Counted from the first letter of the stretch, positions 27,261 through 36,967 are shown. The stretch is 64,000 bases of DNA from Janthinobacterium rivuli (GCF_009208735.1 NZ_WFLJ01000001.1:434001-498000), one strand, 5' to 3'. Made by a program: numbers and translations. Notes: generated from the letters alone by a model not told the origin.

Positions 27261-27553
27261 GAACGCTCCCATCGCCTGATCGACACATGCCGGTATCACC
27301 CCATCTGCATTATTGAGGAAGCGGGAACGAGGAAAGTTGAGTTTGGACAAGATTGCATGCATCAGCAAGGAATGCCATCCAGGCGCTGGCATGGCAACTT
27401 TTGTTCACTCCTTGTCAATAATAATTGACTTATTCGAAACAATCGTTTTAAATCAGGAAGTTACTCAAAATCAATCATCTTGAGCATGCAAACATCGCAT
27501 TGACCCTTTTCGATGCTTGACGCCCACGTTGATGCACTCTCAAGCCAAGGTAT

Positions 27554-29794
27554 ATGGAACTGCTCGACTCCCTGCGTCAGCCCCCGCCGCAAGACGACAC
27601 GATCAGCGGGCACTATGAAGTGCGCCGCTTGCTGGGCGAAGGCGGTTTCGGCCATGTATTCGAAGCCTGGGATGCCAAACTGTGCCGCAGCGTGGCGCTC
27701 AAGCGGCTGAAACCGCAAGCCGACGTGCTGCATCCCGAAAAACTCATCAATGAAGCGCGCCTGGCCGCCTCGCTCAAGCATGCGGCCTTCGTGCGCATCT
27801 TCGCCATCGAAGGCCAGGGAACGGGCCAGTCCATCGTCATGGAACTGGTCGAAGGCCAGACCCTGGGGCAGTTCATGCACGGCGGCAAGGCCGACCTGCA
27901 CGCCGCGCTCGACATCGCTTACCAGATCGCCGACGCCATGGACGAGGCGCACGCCATGGACCTCGTGCACGGCGACCTGAAACCGTCGAACCTGATGCTG
28001 GAGGCGAACGGCAAGGTGCGCATCCTCGATTTCGGCCTGGCACGCCACATGGACCCGCAAGCCACGCAAACGACCACCCTGTGCGACTTGCAGGGCACCA
28101 TCGCCTACATGGCGCCCGAGCGCCTGATGGGCCGCCTGCCCGACACGCGCGGCGACGTGTATGCCTTGGGTGCCATGCTGTACGAAATGCTGGCCGGCCA
28201 GCGCCACTTCGCCCACCTCAACGGCCTGGCCCTGGCCGCCGCCCACATGCAGGCGACGCAGCCGTGGCCCGACCTGCCGGACTCGGTGCCGCCCACCATC
28301 AACGCCCTCGTGCGCGCGATGACGGCTCACGACCCAGCCGAACGGCCGCGCACCATGCGCGATGTGCGCGAGGCGATTGGGACGCAGCGCGGGGAACCGC
28401 TCACCTTGGCCACGCCCCTTGCTGACGAGACGCCCGCGAAGGAAGAACCGCCCGCCAGCGTCTCCATCCGCCTGCCCCTGCCCCGCAAGCGCACGCTGAA
28501 ATGGGGCGCGGGTGTGGCACTGCTGGCCGTGCTGGCGGGATGGCAGCTGCCCAACATCATTCCTGCCGTCAAATCGTTCGTCACGGGAGAAAAAGCACCC
28601 GCGCCATATTCGGAAATGGCCAGCATGGCGGCGGGGATGGAGGCGTTGCGGGTGTTTGATCGAGATAGCAGCCAGGAACAGGCGATCAAACATTTCAGTA
28701 CAGTATTGCAACACAATGCATCCAATGCGGCTGCGTCAGCCGGGCTGTCATTGGCATACGCCCTGCGCTATATAGGCAATGGCCGCGATATGGTCTGGCT
28801 GAAGCGTGCGGACGCCAGCGCCCAACAGGCAATCGCATTGGATAATCAACTAGCGCTCGCCCATGTGGCACATTCCTGGGTCCTGGAGTTCCAAGGGAAA
28901 CAGGAAGATGCTCAAATTGCAGTGTCCAAGGCATTGAATCTGGATCCGCAAAACGTACTGGGCCTATACGGAAAAGCAAGGTCACTGGTCTTTACACAAA
29001 AATTTGAACTGGCAAAAAAATTACTTGATAGCGCAATAACCCTGCATCCCAAAGAGCGACTTTTCCCTATCATGCAGGGAATCATGATGTATAAGCAGGC
29101 CGATTATGCAGGTGCAGAAAAGGCATATCGAAAAAGCATTGAGCTTGATCCGCAATCGGTGAACGGATATGCCTATCTAAATGCCGTACTGCTGCGTCAA
29201 GATCGCAATGACGAAGCGTTACGCGTGCTTCAACAGGGCCTGCAATTCCAGCCGCATTGGGAGTTGTACACAAATCTAGGCACGTCACTATTCGCCAAAG
29301 GCGATTATTTAGGTGCAGTGCAGGCATTTGAGAAATCGGTTGGTTCGGCCAAGGGTAATCCGGGAACCTATCAGCTATGGGCGAATCTTGCAGATGCACA
29401 ACGCTGGATACCAGCGCAGGCCGCAGCGTCGCAGCGCTCGTACCGGCGGGCCATTGAATTGCTGACCCCACTCTTGGCCCTCATGCCGGAAGACGCCACC
29501 CTCAATTCACGCATGGCAATGTACCTCGCTTATGTAGGTGAAAAAAAAGCGGCAACGATGAGGATAGAAAAGGCCCTTGGCATCGCCCCAAAACTATCCG
29601 ACCTACAATTTAGAGCGGCCCTGACATATGAGTTAACGGGAAACCGCGACGCAGCCTTGGCGGCATTACTAGAAGCGAGCAAGCTCGGCTACCCTATCAA
29701 CCTGATCGAATCCGCGCCCGATTTATTGAACCTCAAACGAGATGCTCGCTATCAGCAATTTATTATCCACTTGAAAAGAGACCTTAAGACATGA
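27554..29794 (+). CDS. Membrane serine/threonine protein kinase with C-terminal TPR repeats
   Basis: A 746-residue Hanks-type kinase. The glycine loop GEGGFGHV (28-35), Lys50 in VALKRLK, catalytic loop HGDLKPSN (139-146, Asp141) and DFG (159-161) are intact; the HRD motif is HGD. A single membrane helix lies at about 316-334, followed by tetratricopeptide repeats (about 365-740) outside the kinase part. It is divergent from the type VI operon, and such kinases are known regulators of type VI assembly (PpkA type), so that role is plausible but not shown. The kinase half has the high GC of the window, whereas the TPR half (from about 28660) is markedly more AT-rich, which suggests a mosaic origin. 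Confidence 0.9.
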   Translation: MELLDSLRQPPPQDDTISGHYEVRRLLGEGGFGHVFEAWDAKLCRSVALKRLKPQADVLHPEKLINEARLAASLKHAAFVRIFAIEGQGTGQSIVMELVEGQTLGQFMHGGKADLHAALDIAYQIADAMDEAHAMDLVHGDLKPSNLMLEANGKVRILDFGLARHMDPQATQTTTLCDLQGTIAYMAPERLMGRLPDTRGDVYALGAMLYEMLAGQRHFAHLNGLALAAAHMQATQPWPDLPDSVPPTINALVRAMTAHDPAERPRTMRDVREAIGTQRGEPLTLATPLADETPAKEEPPASVSIRLPLPRKRTLKWGAGVALLAVLAGWQLPNIIPAVKSFVTGEKAPAPYSEMASMAAGMEALRVFDRDSSQEQAIKHFSTVLQHNASNAAASAGLSLAYALRYIGNGRDMVWLKRADASAQQAIALDNQLALAHVAHSWVLEFQGKQEDAQIAVSKALNLDPQNVLGLYGKARSLVFTQKFELAKKLLDSAITLHPKERLFPIMQGIMMYKQADYAGAEKAYRKSIELDPQSVNGYAYLNAVLLRQDRNDEALRVLQQGLQFQPHWELYTNLGTSLFAKGDYLGAVQAFEKSVGSAKGNPGTYQLWANLADAQRWIPAQAAASQRSYRRAIELLTPLLALMPEDATLNSRMAMYLAYVGEKKAATMRIEKALGIAPKLSDLQFRAALTYELTGNRDAALAALLEASKLGYPINLIESAPDLLNLKRDARYQQFIIHLKRDLKT

Positions 29795-30351
29795 CGCCTG
29801 TCAGCCCTTGGATGAAGTTATCCGTACATTTTGATGCAGACCAGATTACCAATCAGCTCGACTATAATTTCACTTCCTGTGACGGTACGGCCGATCCCCG
29901 CCATGGGCCCTACATGGGCGGTGTGCACTTCCAGAAAGGCCAGCATGTATACTTGGATGTCACTTGCTGCGGCTCCAAGGAAAGCGGTTTCACGTCGTTC
30001 CAGATCGTTGATTGCTGCATCATCACCGTACCGCAATTGACGCAGATTGGCCCCAAAGTACCCACGATTTATTCGCCGCCATCGCCGTTCTTACAAGCCG
30101 TGGGCGCTACTTACCATTTACCGTTGGATTTCGAGATCCAACAGCTGTTGGGCGAACCAGATCAAGTGCCGCTGCACCGCATTCGCCAGGAATGGAAACA
30201 CAACCTGGACGTAGGCTATGCTGCTGGCCGTTGGGAATTGTCTTTCGTCATGACCGTGCGCATCATGCGCGGTGAAGATGTGCAGCCAGAATTGCGCGTC
30301 TTCTCTTTCGATCCGGAAAGCTCAGTTGGCGGAACGTCGACCTACGGCTAA
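29791..30351 (+). CDS. Hypothetical protein, translationally coupled to the kinase
   Basis: A 186-residue protein whose ATG overlaps the kinase stop by 4 bp (ATGA). No family is recognised. It appears beta-rich, without signal peptide or membrane helix, and contains two Cys pairs (TCCG near 54, VDCC near 69) plus a conserved-looking C-terminal half (PLDFEIQQLLG, RQEWKHNLDVGYAAGRWELSF). Base composition is intermediate, like the end of the kinase gene. The coupling suggests a partner or substrate of the kinase, or an accessory factor of the type VI island. An immunity role against Tle3 is unlikely given the absence of an export signal. Confidence 0.65.
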   Translation: MTPVSPWMKLSVHFDADQITNQLDYNFTSCDGTADPRHGPYMGGVHFQKGQHVYLDVTCCGSKESGFTSFQIVDCCIITVPQLTQIGPKVPTIYSPPSPFLQAVGATYHLPLDFEIQQLLGEPDQVPLHRIRQEWKHNLDVGYAAGRWELSFVMTVRIMRGEDVQPELRVFSFDPESSVGGTSTYG

Positions 30352-30692
30352 TATTGCCTTTCCTTATATCCAAGGCACGACTCGATTCGTCATTCGGCTT
30401 TCATCGGCATTTATATCGATAGCGTGAGTTCATGACGACATACCTGGCCAGTACGGCGTTCTGGCGAGAGCTAGCTTGCCATTACCTGCCGCCGGCAAGT
30501 AACCCAAGCCGCGCCCCCACCGGCGCGGCTTTTTCACACCCGCACGCAATACGCCGCCCTGCCCGCCGAAAGCGGTAAAATGACGGCCTTGAACCCAAGC
30601 TCCGCCCCCTGGCGCGGCTTGGCACGCACACAGCACCACACACAGCCCGGCAGGCACGCCTTTCCTGCCGCCGGACCAACGACAAAGAACAC
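30352..30692. other. Intergenic region before mutS, with a terminator
   Basis: This 341-bp gap holds a terminator hairpin at 30506-30534 (see separate entry) and then the mutS leader. No gene, repeat copy or clear promoter hexamers were recognised; the mutS ATG is preceded by a purine-rich GACAAAGAACAC. Confidence 0.5.
30506..30534 (+). terminator. Rho-independent terminator
   Basis: A perfect 10-bp stem AAGCCGCGCC / GGCGCGGCTT with a 6-nt loop runs into a T-tract. It lies 155 bp after the kinase-linked gene and marks the end of the type VI island on this side. Confidence 0.88.
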
Positions 30693-33386
30693 ATGACCAC
30701 CGTCCCAAAAGAAATCAACGCCGCCGCGGCAAAGAAGAATTCGGCTGAAAAGCTCACGCCCATGATGCAACAATATATGGGCATCAAGGAAAACCACCCG
30801 ACGATGTTGGTCTTTTACCGCATGGGCGATTTCTACGAGCTGTTTTTCGAGGATGCGGAAAAAGCCTCGCGCCTGCTGGGCATTACCCTGACGGCGCGCG
30901 GCGTGGCCAGTGGCAACCCGATTAAAATGTGCGGCGTGCCTTTCCATTCGCTGGACGGCTACCTGGCCAAGCTGGTCAAGCTGGGCGAGTCGGTGGCCAT
31001 CTGCGAACAGATCGGCGACCCGGCCACCAGCAAGGGCCCCGTCGAGCGCAAGGTCATGCGCGTCGTCACGCCGGGCACCCTGACGGATGCGGACTTGCTG
31101 CCCGAGAAGGCCGAGCGTCCGCTGCTGGCCATGTGCAGCATCACGCAGCGCAAGTCGGTCACCACGGGCCTGGCCTGGCTGTCGCTGGCCAGCGGCGCTT
31201 TGAAACTGATGGAGTTTTCCGGCGACAGCGCCACCGTGGCGGCGCGCCTGCAGCAGGAACTGGAACGCATCGTGCCGGCCGAAATCTTGAGCGGCGACAA
31301 TGGCAGCCTGTTCGACGACTACGCGGGCACCCACATCAACCGCGTGCCGGACTGGCATTTCGACGTGGTGGGCGGCCACAAGGCCCTGCTCGATCAACTG
31401 GGCGTGGCGACCTTGACGGGCTTTGGCGCCGATGGCCTCGGCGCCGCGTTCGGCGCGGCCGGCGCGCTGCTGCGCTATGCGCAATCGACGCAGGGACGGG
31501 GCTTGCAGCACGTGCGCTCGCTGACAACCGAGACGGAAAGCGAATTCATCGGCCTGGACGCGGCCACGCGGCGGAACCTGGAATTGACGGAAACCATCCG
31601 CGGCCAGGAATCGCCGACCTTGTTTTCCCTGCTGGATCATTGCCGCACGGCCATGGGTTCGCGCATGCTGCGCCACTGGCTGCACCATGCGCGGCGCGAC
31701 CAGAACGTGGCGCGCGCGCGCCATGAAGCCATCGCCGCGCTGGCGCAAAGCGAAGCGGCGGGGCCACTGGCCGCCACCCTGGCGCAAGTGCCCGATATCG
31801 AACGCATCACCACGCGCATCGCCCTGCTGTCGGCGCGTCCGCGCGACCTTGCCGCCCTGCGCGACGGCCTGCTGCAACTGCCGGCCCTGCGCGGCGACGT
31901 GGTCCGCTGTTATGGTCCTGGCCAAGGCGGCGAAAGCGGCTTGCTGGCCGCCATCCACGCTGCGCTGGCGACACCGACCGCCTGCCTGGACTTGCTGGTG
32001 CGCGCCGTGGCGCAGGAACCGGCGGCCATGGTGCGCGACGGCGGCGTGTTCGCCACCGGCTTCGACGCCGAACTGGACGAACTGCGCGCGCTGTCGGAAA
32101 ACGCGGGCCAGTTCCTGCTCGACCTGGAAACGCGCGAACGCGCGCGCACGGGCATCGCCAACCTGCGCGTGGAATACAACAAGGTGCATGGCTTCTACAT
32201 CGAAGTCACGCACGGCCAGACGGACAAGGTACCGGACGATTACCGCCGCCGCCAGACCCTGAAAAACGCCGAGCGCTACATCACGCCTGAACTGAAGGTG
32301 TTCGAAGACAAGGCCCTGTCGGCGCAAGACAAGGCCCTGGTGCGCGAAAAGCTGCTGTACGACCTGCTGCTGGCCGAGCTGGCGCCGCACATCGGCACCT
32401 TGCAGACGATTTCGCAGGGCCTGGCCCAGCTCGACACCCTGAACGCGCTGACGGAACATGCGCAGCAGCACAACTGGGCCGCGCCGCAGCTGGTCGACGA
32501 GCCGTGCATCAACATCGTCGAGGGCCGCCACCCGGTGGTGGAAAAGCAGATCGAACGCTTCATCGCCAACGATTGCCGCCTCGTCAACGAGCGCCGCTTG
32601 CTGCTGATTACCGGCCCGAACATGGGCGGTAAGTCGACCTTCATGCGCCAGGTGGCATTGATCACCCTGCTGGCTTACGTGGGCAGCTACGTGCCGGCCG
32701 CGTCCGCCACCATCGGTCCCATCGACCGCATCTTCACGCGCATCGGCGCCACCGACGACCTGGCGGGCGGACGCTCGACCTTCATGGTGGAAATGACGGA
32801 ATCGGCGGCGATTCTGAACGGCGCCACAGAACACTCGCTGGTATTGATGGATGAAGTGGGCCGCGGCACCTCGACCTTCGACGGCCTGGCCCTGGCGTGG
32901 GCCATCGCGCGCCATCTGATCGACAGCAGCCGTAGTTTCACCCTGTTTGCCACGCACTACTTTGAGCTGACGCAACTGCCGGACAGTCACCCGAGCGCCG
33001 CCAACGTGCATTTGTCCGCCGTCGAGCACAAGGACAGCATCGTCTTCCTGCACGCCGTGCAGGCCGGTCCCGCCTCGCAAAGCTACGGCTTGCAGGTGGC
33101 GCAACTGGCCGGCGTGCCGCAACCCGTGATCAAGGCGGCGCGCAAGCACCTGGCGCGCCTGGAAGCGCAGGCGCTGGACGCCACGCCGCAGCGCGACCTG
33201 TTCGCGCTGCCTTCCGCCGATCCGTATGCGCAAGAGGAAGAAGAGGCAGCGGCGGCGCCGCTGGCCGCGCTGAACGCAGCACAGCAAGCCTTGCTCGACG
33301 CCATCGCCGACCTCGATCCCGACGCGCTCACGCCGCGCGACGCGCTGGAACAGCTGTACCAGTTGAAACGGCTGGCCGCCGCATGA
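30693..33386 (+). CDS. mutS: DNA mismatch repair protein MutS
   Basis: An 897-residue MutS that recognises mismatches and small loops and recruits MutL. The mismatch-binding motif [11 protein letters not shown] (Phe-x-Glu) is near residue 46. The Walker [10 protein letters not shown] is at about 640-648, followed by the ABC-type signature [15 protein letters not shown] and Walker [19 protein letters not shown]-terminal helix-turn-helix and tail are present ([13 protein letters not shown]). Length is typical. The stop overlaps the next ATG by 4 bp. Confidence 0.98.
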   Translation: MTTVPKEINAAAAKKNSAEKLTPMMQQYMGIKENHPTMLVFYRMGDFYELFFEDAEKASRLLGITLTARGVASGNPIKMCGVPFHSLDGYLAKLVKLGESVAICEQIGDPATSKGPVERKVMRVVTPGTLTDADLLPEKAERPLLAMCSITQRKSVTTGLAWLSLASGALKLMEFSGDSATVAARLQQELERIVPAEILSGDNGSLFDDYAGTHINRVPDWHFDVVGGHKALLDQLGVATLTGFGADGLGAAFGAAGALLRYAQSTQGRGLQHVRSLTTETESEFIGLDAATRRNLELTETIRGQESPTLFSLLDHCRTAMGSRMLRHWLHHARRDQNVARARHEAIAALAQSEAAGPLAATLAQVPDIERITTRIALLSARPRDLAALRDGLLQLPALRGDVVRCYGPGQGGESGLLAAIHAALATPTACLDLLVRAVAQEPAAMVRDGGVFATGFDAELDELRALSENAGQFLLDLETRERARTGIANLRVEYNKVHGFYIEVTHGQTDKVPDDYRRRQTLKNAERYITPELKVFEDKALSAQDKALVREKLLYDLLLAELAPHIGTLQTISQGLAQLDTLNALTEHAQQHNWAAPQLVDEPCINIVEGRHPVVEKQIERFIANDCRLVNERRLLLITGPNMGGKSTFMRQVALITLLAYVGSYVPAASATIGPIDRIFTRIGATDDLAGGRSTFMVEMTESAAILNGATEHSLVLMDEVGRGTSTFDGLALAWAIARHLIDSSRSFTLFATHYFELTQLPDSHPSAANVHLSAVEHKDSIVFLHAVQAGPASQSYGLQVAQLAGVPQPVIKAARKHLARLEAQALDATPQRDLFALPSADPYAQEEEEAAAAPLAALNAAQQALLDAIADLDPDALTPRDALEQLYQLKRLAAA

Positions 33387-34426
33387 CCATACGGCGCAGC
33401 ATCGCCAGCCTGCGCCTGCTGGCTGCCGGCCTGCTGGTCGCCAGCCTGCCATGGCAAGTGGCGCTGGCGGCCCCCGCCGACCAGGCCGGCTTCGAGTTTG
33501 CCGTGCTGGGCCATTCCTTCAACGCGGGGCCGGACGATGGCCCCCTGAAGAAAGCCATCGCGGAAACGAGCGCCTTCAATGCCTCTTTCGTGGTGGCCAC
33601 CGGCATCAAGGCCGCCAGCGAATCGTGCAGCGACAAGCTGTACAGCCAGCGCAAGGACGTGCTGGACGCCAGCGGGCCGCCGCTGATCGTCTCGCTGTCG
33701 GCCAGCGACTGGGCCAACTGCCGCAATTCGCGCGGCAGGGTCAACGCCATCGAACGCCTGAACCGCTTGCGCGACGTGTATTTCGCCGACGACCAGAGCC
33801 TGGGCCAGCGCAAGCTGACCCTGTCGCGATTGTCATCGACGGCGAAATTCCGCAGCTATGCGGAAAACGCCCACTGGGAATACGGCGGCGTGCTGTTTGC
33901 CACCGTCAACCTGCCCGCCAACAACAACCATTTCTTGCCGGAAGCGGGACGCAACAGCGAATTCGAAGACCGCCTGGTGGCCAACCGCTCCTGGCTGCAG
34001 CGCCTGTTCGCCATGGCGCAGCGCAAGCAGCTCGACGGCATCGTGCTGTTTTCCGATGGCGACGTGGGCGTGCTCGATGAAGACGACAATTCGCTGCTGC
34101 CCAGCTTCAGTTCGAAACAGGATGGCTTTGCGGGACCGCGCAAGCAGATCCGTACCCTGGCGAAGAAATTCAGCGGCAAGGTGTTATTGGTCGATACGCA
34201 ACGCGATGGCGACGCGGAGGGCAAGGAAGGGAAAAGTAAAAAGGCCGCGGCCAGGGCAGGCGGGCCGAAAATCAGCTGGAAAGGCAACCTGGGCCACGTC
34301 AGCATCGACAACGACTGGTCCGCCATCGCCGTACGGCCCGGCAAGACGCCATTCTTTGAGGTGCGTCAACGCGCCACTCGACCATCGGCGCAGGCACGGG
34401 CCAGGGCGTCGACGCTGCGCCGATAA
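33383..34426 (+). CDS. Exported metallophosphoesterase-like protein lacking catalytic residues
   Basis: A 347-residue protein with a signal peptide (about 1-29, ending ALAA). The layout of its blocks resembles secreted calcineurin-type phosphoesterases ([55 protein letters not shown]). At the places where the family has GDT, GDIK and GDNEW it has GHS, TGIK and SASDW. Most metal-binding Asp/Asn/His residues are thus absent and it may be an inactive homologue. It overlaps mutS by 4 bp (ATGA), so it is translationally coupled to a cytosolic repair gene, an odd pairing. The C-terminus is basic. The fold assignment is by eye and tentative. Confidence 0.6.
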   Translation: MTIRRSIASLRLLAAGLLVASLPWQVALAAPADQAGFEFAVLGHSFNAGPDDGPLKKAIAETSAFNASFVVATGIKAASESCSDKLYSQRKDVLDASGPPLIVSLSASDWANCRNSRGRVNAIERLNRLRDVYFADDQSLGQRKLTLSRLSSTAKFRSYAENAHWEYGGVLFATVNLPANNNHFLPEAGRNSEFEDRLVANRSWLQRLFAMAQRKQLDGIVLFSDGDVGVLDEDDNSLLPSFSSKQDGFAGPRKQIRTLAKKFSGKVLLVDTQRDGDAEGKEGKSKKAAARAGGPKISWKGNLGHVSIDNDWSAIAVRPGKTPFFEVRQRATRPSAQARARASTLRR

Positions 34427-34427
34427 A

Positions 34428-34458
34428 ATAAAGGCCGGCACGCAGCCAGCCTTTATCT
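34428..34458 (+). terminator. Hairpin terminator
   Basis: ATAAAGGC (34428-34435) pairs with GCCTTTAT (34449-34456), with an inner GGC/GCC helix. It lies 1 bp after the stop codon of the phosphoesterase-like gene. The U-run is short. Confidence 0.6.
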
Positions 34459-34477
34459 AACAAACAACAGACGTCAC

Positions 34478-34597
34478 GACGCCTGACAAAACCGTAGCGA
34501 GCGGCAGTGATTTGTGGCCGAGAAGCGCAACCGTACTCTAGTACGGTGAGCATCGCCGGCCGCAAAGCGCGCCGCGCAGTAGGTTTGGTCAGGTGTT
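34478..34597 (-). repeat. Repeat B, copy 2 (full length, minus orientation)
   Basis: About 120 bp. Read on the minus strand it begins ACACCTGACCAAACC, passes through GCGCGGCGCGCTTTGCGGCC, GATGCTCACCGTAC and GTACGGTTGCGCTTCT, and ends CTACGGTTTTGTCAGGCGTC. It is near-identical in order to 37021-37141 and its ends are inverted repeats (CCTGACMAAACC/GGTTTTGTCAGG). The slyD stop codon lies at its edge. Confidence 0.85.
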
Positions 34598-35141
34598 AAT
34601 GAATAGGATGGGTGCGGAAGTGATCGCCGTCTTCGCCTTCATCATCTTCATCGCCATGGTCATGGCCGTGTGCGCCATGCACGTGGCCATGGGCGATTTC
34701 TTCTTCGGTGGCTTCGCGCACGTCAGCGACGGTCAGCGAGAAGCGCAGCGCGATGCCGGCCAGTGGATGGTTACCGTCCAGCACGACCTTGTCGTCGGCG
34801 ATATCGGTGACAGTGAAGATCATCGCTTCTTCGTCCGGCGAATCGCTTTCCGGCATGCCTTCGAACTGCATGCCCACTTCCAGCGGCTCAGGCAGGCGAT
34901 TGCGCGGCTCGACCTTCACCAGCGCTGGATCGTATTCACCGAAAGCATCATCCGGTTCGATCTGGATCGTGTTGGAATAGCCAACTTCCTTGCCGTCGAG
35001 CTCTTCTTCGATCTTCGGCAGGGTGTTTTCATAATCACCGTGCAGGTAGACCATCGGCTGACGGCCGTCTTCGATCAGATTGTCTTGCGCGTCTGACAGT
35101 TTGTAGTTGACAGTCACGACCGTATTTTTGGCAATCTTCAT
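34596..35141 (-). CDS. slyD: FKBP-type peptidyl-prolyl isomerase SlyD
   Basis: A 181-residue cytosolic prolyl isomerase and chaperone. The FKBP part begins MKIAKNTVVTVNYKLSD and includes VYLHGDYENTLPKIEEELDG and GNHPLAGIALRF. The insert-in-flap region carries EPRNRLPEPLEVGMQF. The C-terminus is rich in His and acidic residues (GHVHGAHGHDHGDEDDEGED), a nickel-binding tail. Start 35141 has AAGGAAG upstream. A minus-strand TATAAT at 35172-35177 is a probable -10 box. It is divergent from roxA over 93 bp and convergent with the phosphoesterase-like gene. Confidence 0.93.
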   Translation of the reverse strand: MKIAKNTVVTVNYKLSDAQDNLIEDGRQPMVYLHGDYENTLPKIEEELDGKEVGYSNTIQIEPDDAFGEYDPALVKVEPRNRLPEPLEVGMQFEGMPESDSPDEEAMIFTVTDIADDKVVLDGNHPLAGIALRFSLTVADVREATEEEIAHGHVHGAHGHDHGDEDDEGEDGDHFRTHPIH

Positions 35142-35219
35142 TATGCTTCCTTTCATTGTATAAGCTGGCAAATTATACCTTCACGCCGCCAACGGCAGGC
35201 GCATTCCTGCATTTCCGGT

Positions 35220-35228
35220 TGTTATAAT
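35220..35228 (+). promoter_or_regulatory. Extended -10 promoter of roxA, implying a leaderless mRNA
   Basis: TGTTATAAT is a perfect extended -10 element (TGnTATAAT). The roxA ATG begins at 35235, seven bases after it, where transcription should start. No good -35 box is seen, which is usual for extended -10 promoters. Confidence 0.65.
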
Positions 35229-35234
35229 GGGCGC

Positions 35235-36356
35235 ATGAAAAAATTAACTCTCCTCGGCGATATCACGCCGGCGCAATTCCTGCGCGACTACTGGCATAAA
35301 AAACCCTTGTTGATCCGTCAAGCCGTGCCTGGCTTCAAGGCGCTGTTCGATTTCAAGGCCCTGGCCGAGCTGGCCACCCTGGACCACGTCGAATCGCGCC
35401 TGGTCAGCCATGCGGATGGCCACTGGAACATGCAGCAAGGTCCGCTAACCAGCCTGCCTTCGCTGAAACAGAAGGAATGGACCCTGCTGGTGCAGGGCGC
35501 CAACCTGCACAGCGCCAAGGCCGACGCCCTGCTGCGCCAGTTCCGCTTCCTGCCGGACGCGCGCCTGGACGACCTGATGGTCAGCTTTGCCACCGACGGC
35601 GGCGGCGTGGGCCCGCATTTCGATTCCTATGACGTGTTCCTGCTGCAAGGCCAGGGCAAGCGCCACTGGCGCATCGGCGCGCAGAAAGACCTGAGCCTGA
35701 TCGACGGCTTGCCGCTGAAAATCCTCAGCAACTTCACGCCCGACGAGGAATTCACCCTGGAACCGGGCGACATGCTGTACCTGCCGCCCCACTACGCGCA
35801 CGACGGCGTGGCCATCGGCGATTGCCAGACGTATTCGATCGGCTTCCGCTCGCCCACGTTCCAGGAACTGGGCGAAGCGTTCCTGCAATTCATGGCCGAC
35901 TCGATCGACTTGCCGGGCATCTACAGCGATCCCGACCTGAAAGCGTCGGGCAAGCCAGCGGAAATCCCCCGCGAAATGCTCAGCACCATCACGGAAGAAA
36001 TGAACAAGGTGCGCTTCACGGAAGAAGACGTGACCATTTTCCTCGGCGAACACCTGTCGGAACCGAAGCACAATGTGTTTTTCACGCCGCTGTCCAAGCC
36101 GCTGACGGTGGGCCGCTTCGCGGATGCCGCACAGAAAAAGGGTGTCGTGTTGTCGCGCAAGACCCTGATGCTGTATCGTGGCAAGAATGTCTTCATCAAT
36201 GGCGAATCGTTTGCCATTGGCAAGGCCGATAAAACGGCCCTGGAAACCCTGGCCAACGAACGCGCCCTCGATGGCGCCACCGTGGCCCAGGCTTCCGATG
36301 ACGTGATGGATGCCTTATATACCTGGTATCAGGATGGCTGGATCGAACTGGCTTGA
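35235..36356 (+). CDS. roxA: Ribosomal oxygenase (JmjC/cupin), L16 arginine hydroxylase type
   Basis: A 373-residue Fe(II)/2-oxoglutarate oxygenase of the YcfD/RoxA family, whose E. coli member hydroxylates an arginine of ribosomal protein L16. The iron ligands appear as HFDSYD (His128, Asp130) and His189 in LPPHYAHDG. The N-terminus (FLRDYWHKKPLLIRQA) and the C-terminal winged-helix part are complete. There is no Shine-Dalgarno and no room for one after the promoter at 35220-35228, and no alternative start before Met65, so translation is probably leaderless. Confidence 0.9.
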   Translation: MKKLTLLGDITPAQFLRDYWHKKPLLIRQAVPGFKALFDFKALAELATLDHVESRLVSHADGHWNMQQGPLTSLPSLKQKEWTLLVQGANLHSAKADALLRQFRFLPDARLDDLMVSFATDGGGVGPHFDSYDVFLLQGQGKRHWRIGAQKDLSLIDGLPLKILSNFTPDEEFTLEPGDMLYLPPHYAHDGVAIGDCQTYSIGFRSPTFQELGEAFLQFMADSIDLPGIYSDPDLKASGKPAEIPREMLSTITEEMNKVRFTEEDVTIFLGEHLSEPKHNVFFTPLSKPLTVGRFADAAQKKGVVLSRKTLMLYRGKNVFINGESFAIGKADKTALETLANERALDGATVAQASDDVMDALYTWYQDGWIELA

Positions 36357-36709
36357 ATGAGTGTGTCGTAGCAAAGTGATATTACAGCAGGTAAAATAGC
36401 AGCATCTGCGTCAGCGCAATGGAACATATTATTTTTATATCGTTTTGTCGCGCTTTCGCAAATCGCTTACACTTGCTTGCAATTTGCTTCGGCAAATATT
36501 GCGATATCACAAAATAGTTGCGAATTTGCCTCTTGCTCCTATTGCGACGCACCAAAAATCGCTATAATATTCGGTTAGGAAGTTTCCGTTGTCTGGCAGG
36601 CACCACCTGGTACGAAAAGCCTTCGAAGACGACCTAACGAGCGATAATTACCGGTAATTATTCATCGCAACAATATTGATTTATTTTTTGAAATAATTAA
36701 GGAAAACAA
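36357..36709 (+). promoter_or_regulatory. AT-rich promoter and structured leader of the Ala-rich lipoprotein
   Basis: This 353-bp gap holds no gene. A TATAAT lies at 36563-36568 (TTGCGA at 36542-36547, spacing 15). The predicted leader of about 135 nt begins GGTTAGG, which pairs with CCTAAC at 36633-36638, and is followed by a perfect 18-bp palindrome at 36644-36661 (ATAATTACC/GGTAATTAT). Upstream, TTTGC-TTCG-GCAAA at 36483-36496 forms a UUCG tetraloop hairpin. The ribosome site AAGGAAAA is at 36699-36706. Confidence 0.55.
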
Positions 36710-36967
36710 ATGAAAAAATCCCTGCTGATCGCCTCCCTGATGGTTGTTGCTCTGGCTGCTTGCAGCAAAAAAGAAGAAGCTCCTGCACCAGCACCAGTAG
36801 TTGAAACCCCAGCACCAGCACCAGCAGTTGAAGCTGCTCCAGCTGCTGCTGCTGCTGACGCTGCTGCTTCGGCCGCTACCGACGCTGCTGCTGCTGCTTC
36901 GGCTGCCGCTTCGGCCGCTACCGACGCTGCTTCGGCTGCTTCGGCTGCTGCATCGGCTGCTAAGTAA
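36710..36967 (+). CDS. Small alanine-rich lipoprotein
   Basis: An 85-residue protein with a lipoprotein signal peptide (lipobox LAAC, Cys18), then SKKEE, a Pro/Ala segment (APAPAPVVETPAPAP) and about 45 residues made of Ala with regular Asp, Ser and Thr, arranged as imperfect AAxAASAATDAA repeats. It probably forms a long helix or rod anchored to the outer membrane. No family function is recognised; such Ala-rich lipoproteins are common in Burkholderiales. It has its own promoter, a structured leader and a terminator, so it is a highly organised single-gene unit. Codons GCT dominate, unlike GCC in its neighbours, which fits a highly expressed or repeat-expanded gene. Confidence 0.85.
   Translation: MKKSLLIASLMVVALAACSKKEEAPAPAPVVETPAPAPAVEAAPAAAAADAAASAATDAAAAASAAASAATDAASAASAAASAAK

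Noticed and set aside
23583..27428. A 1281-codon open frame on the plus strand opposite vgrG, tssG and tssF
   Set aside because: It is antisense to three well-supported type VI genes, rich in Ala, Arg, Gln and His, and has no recognisable domain; long antisense frames are expected at this GC content.
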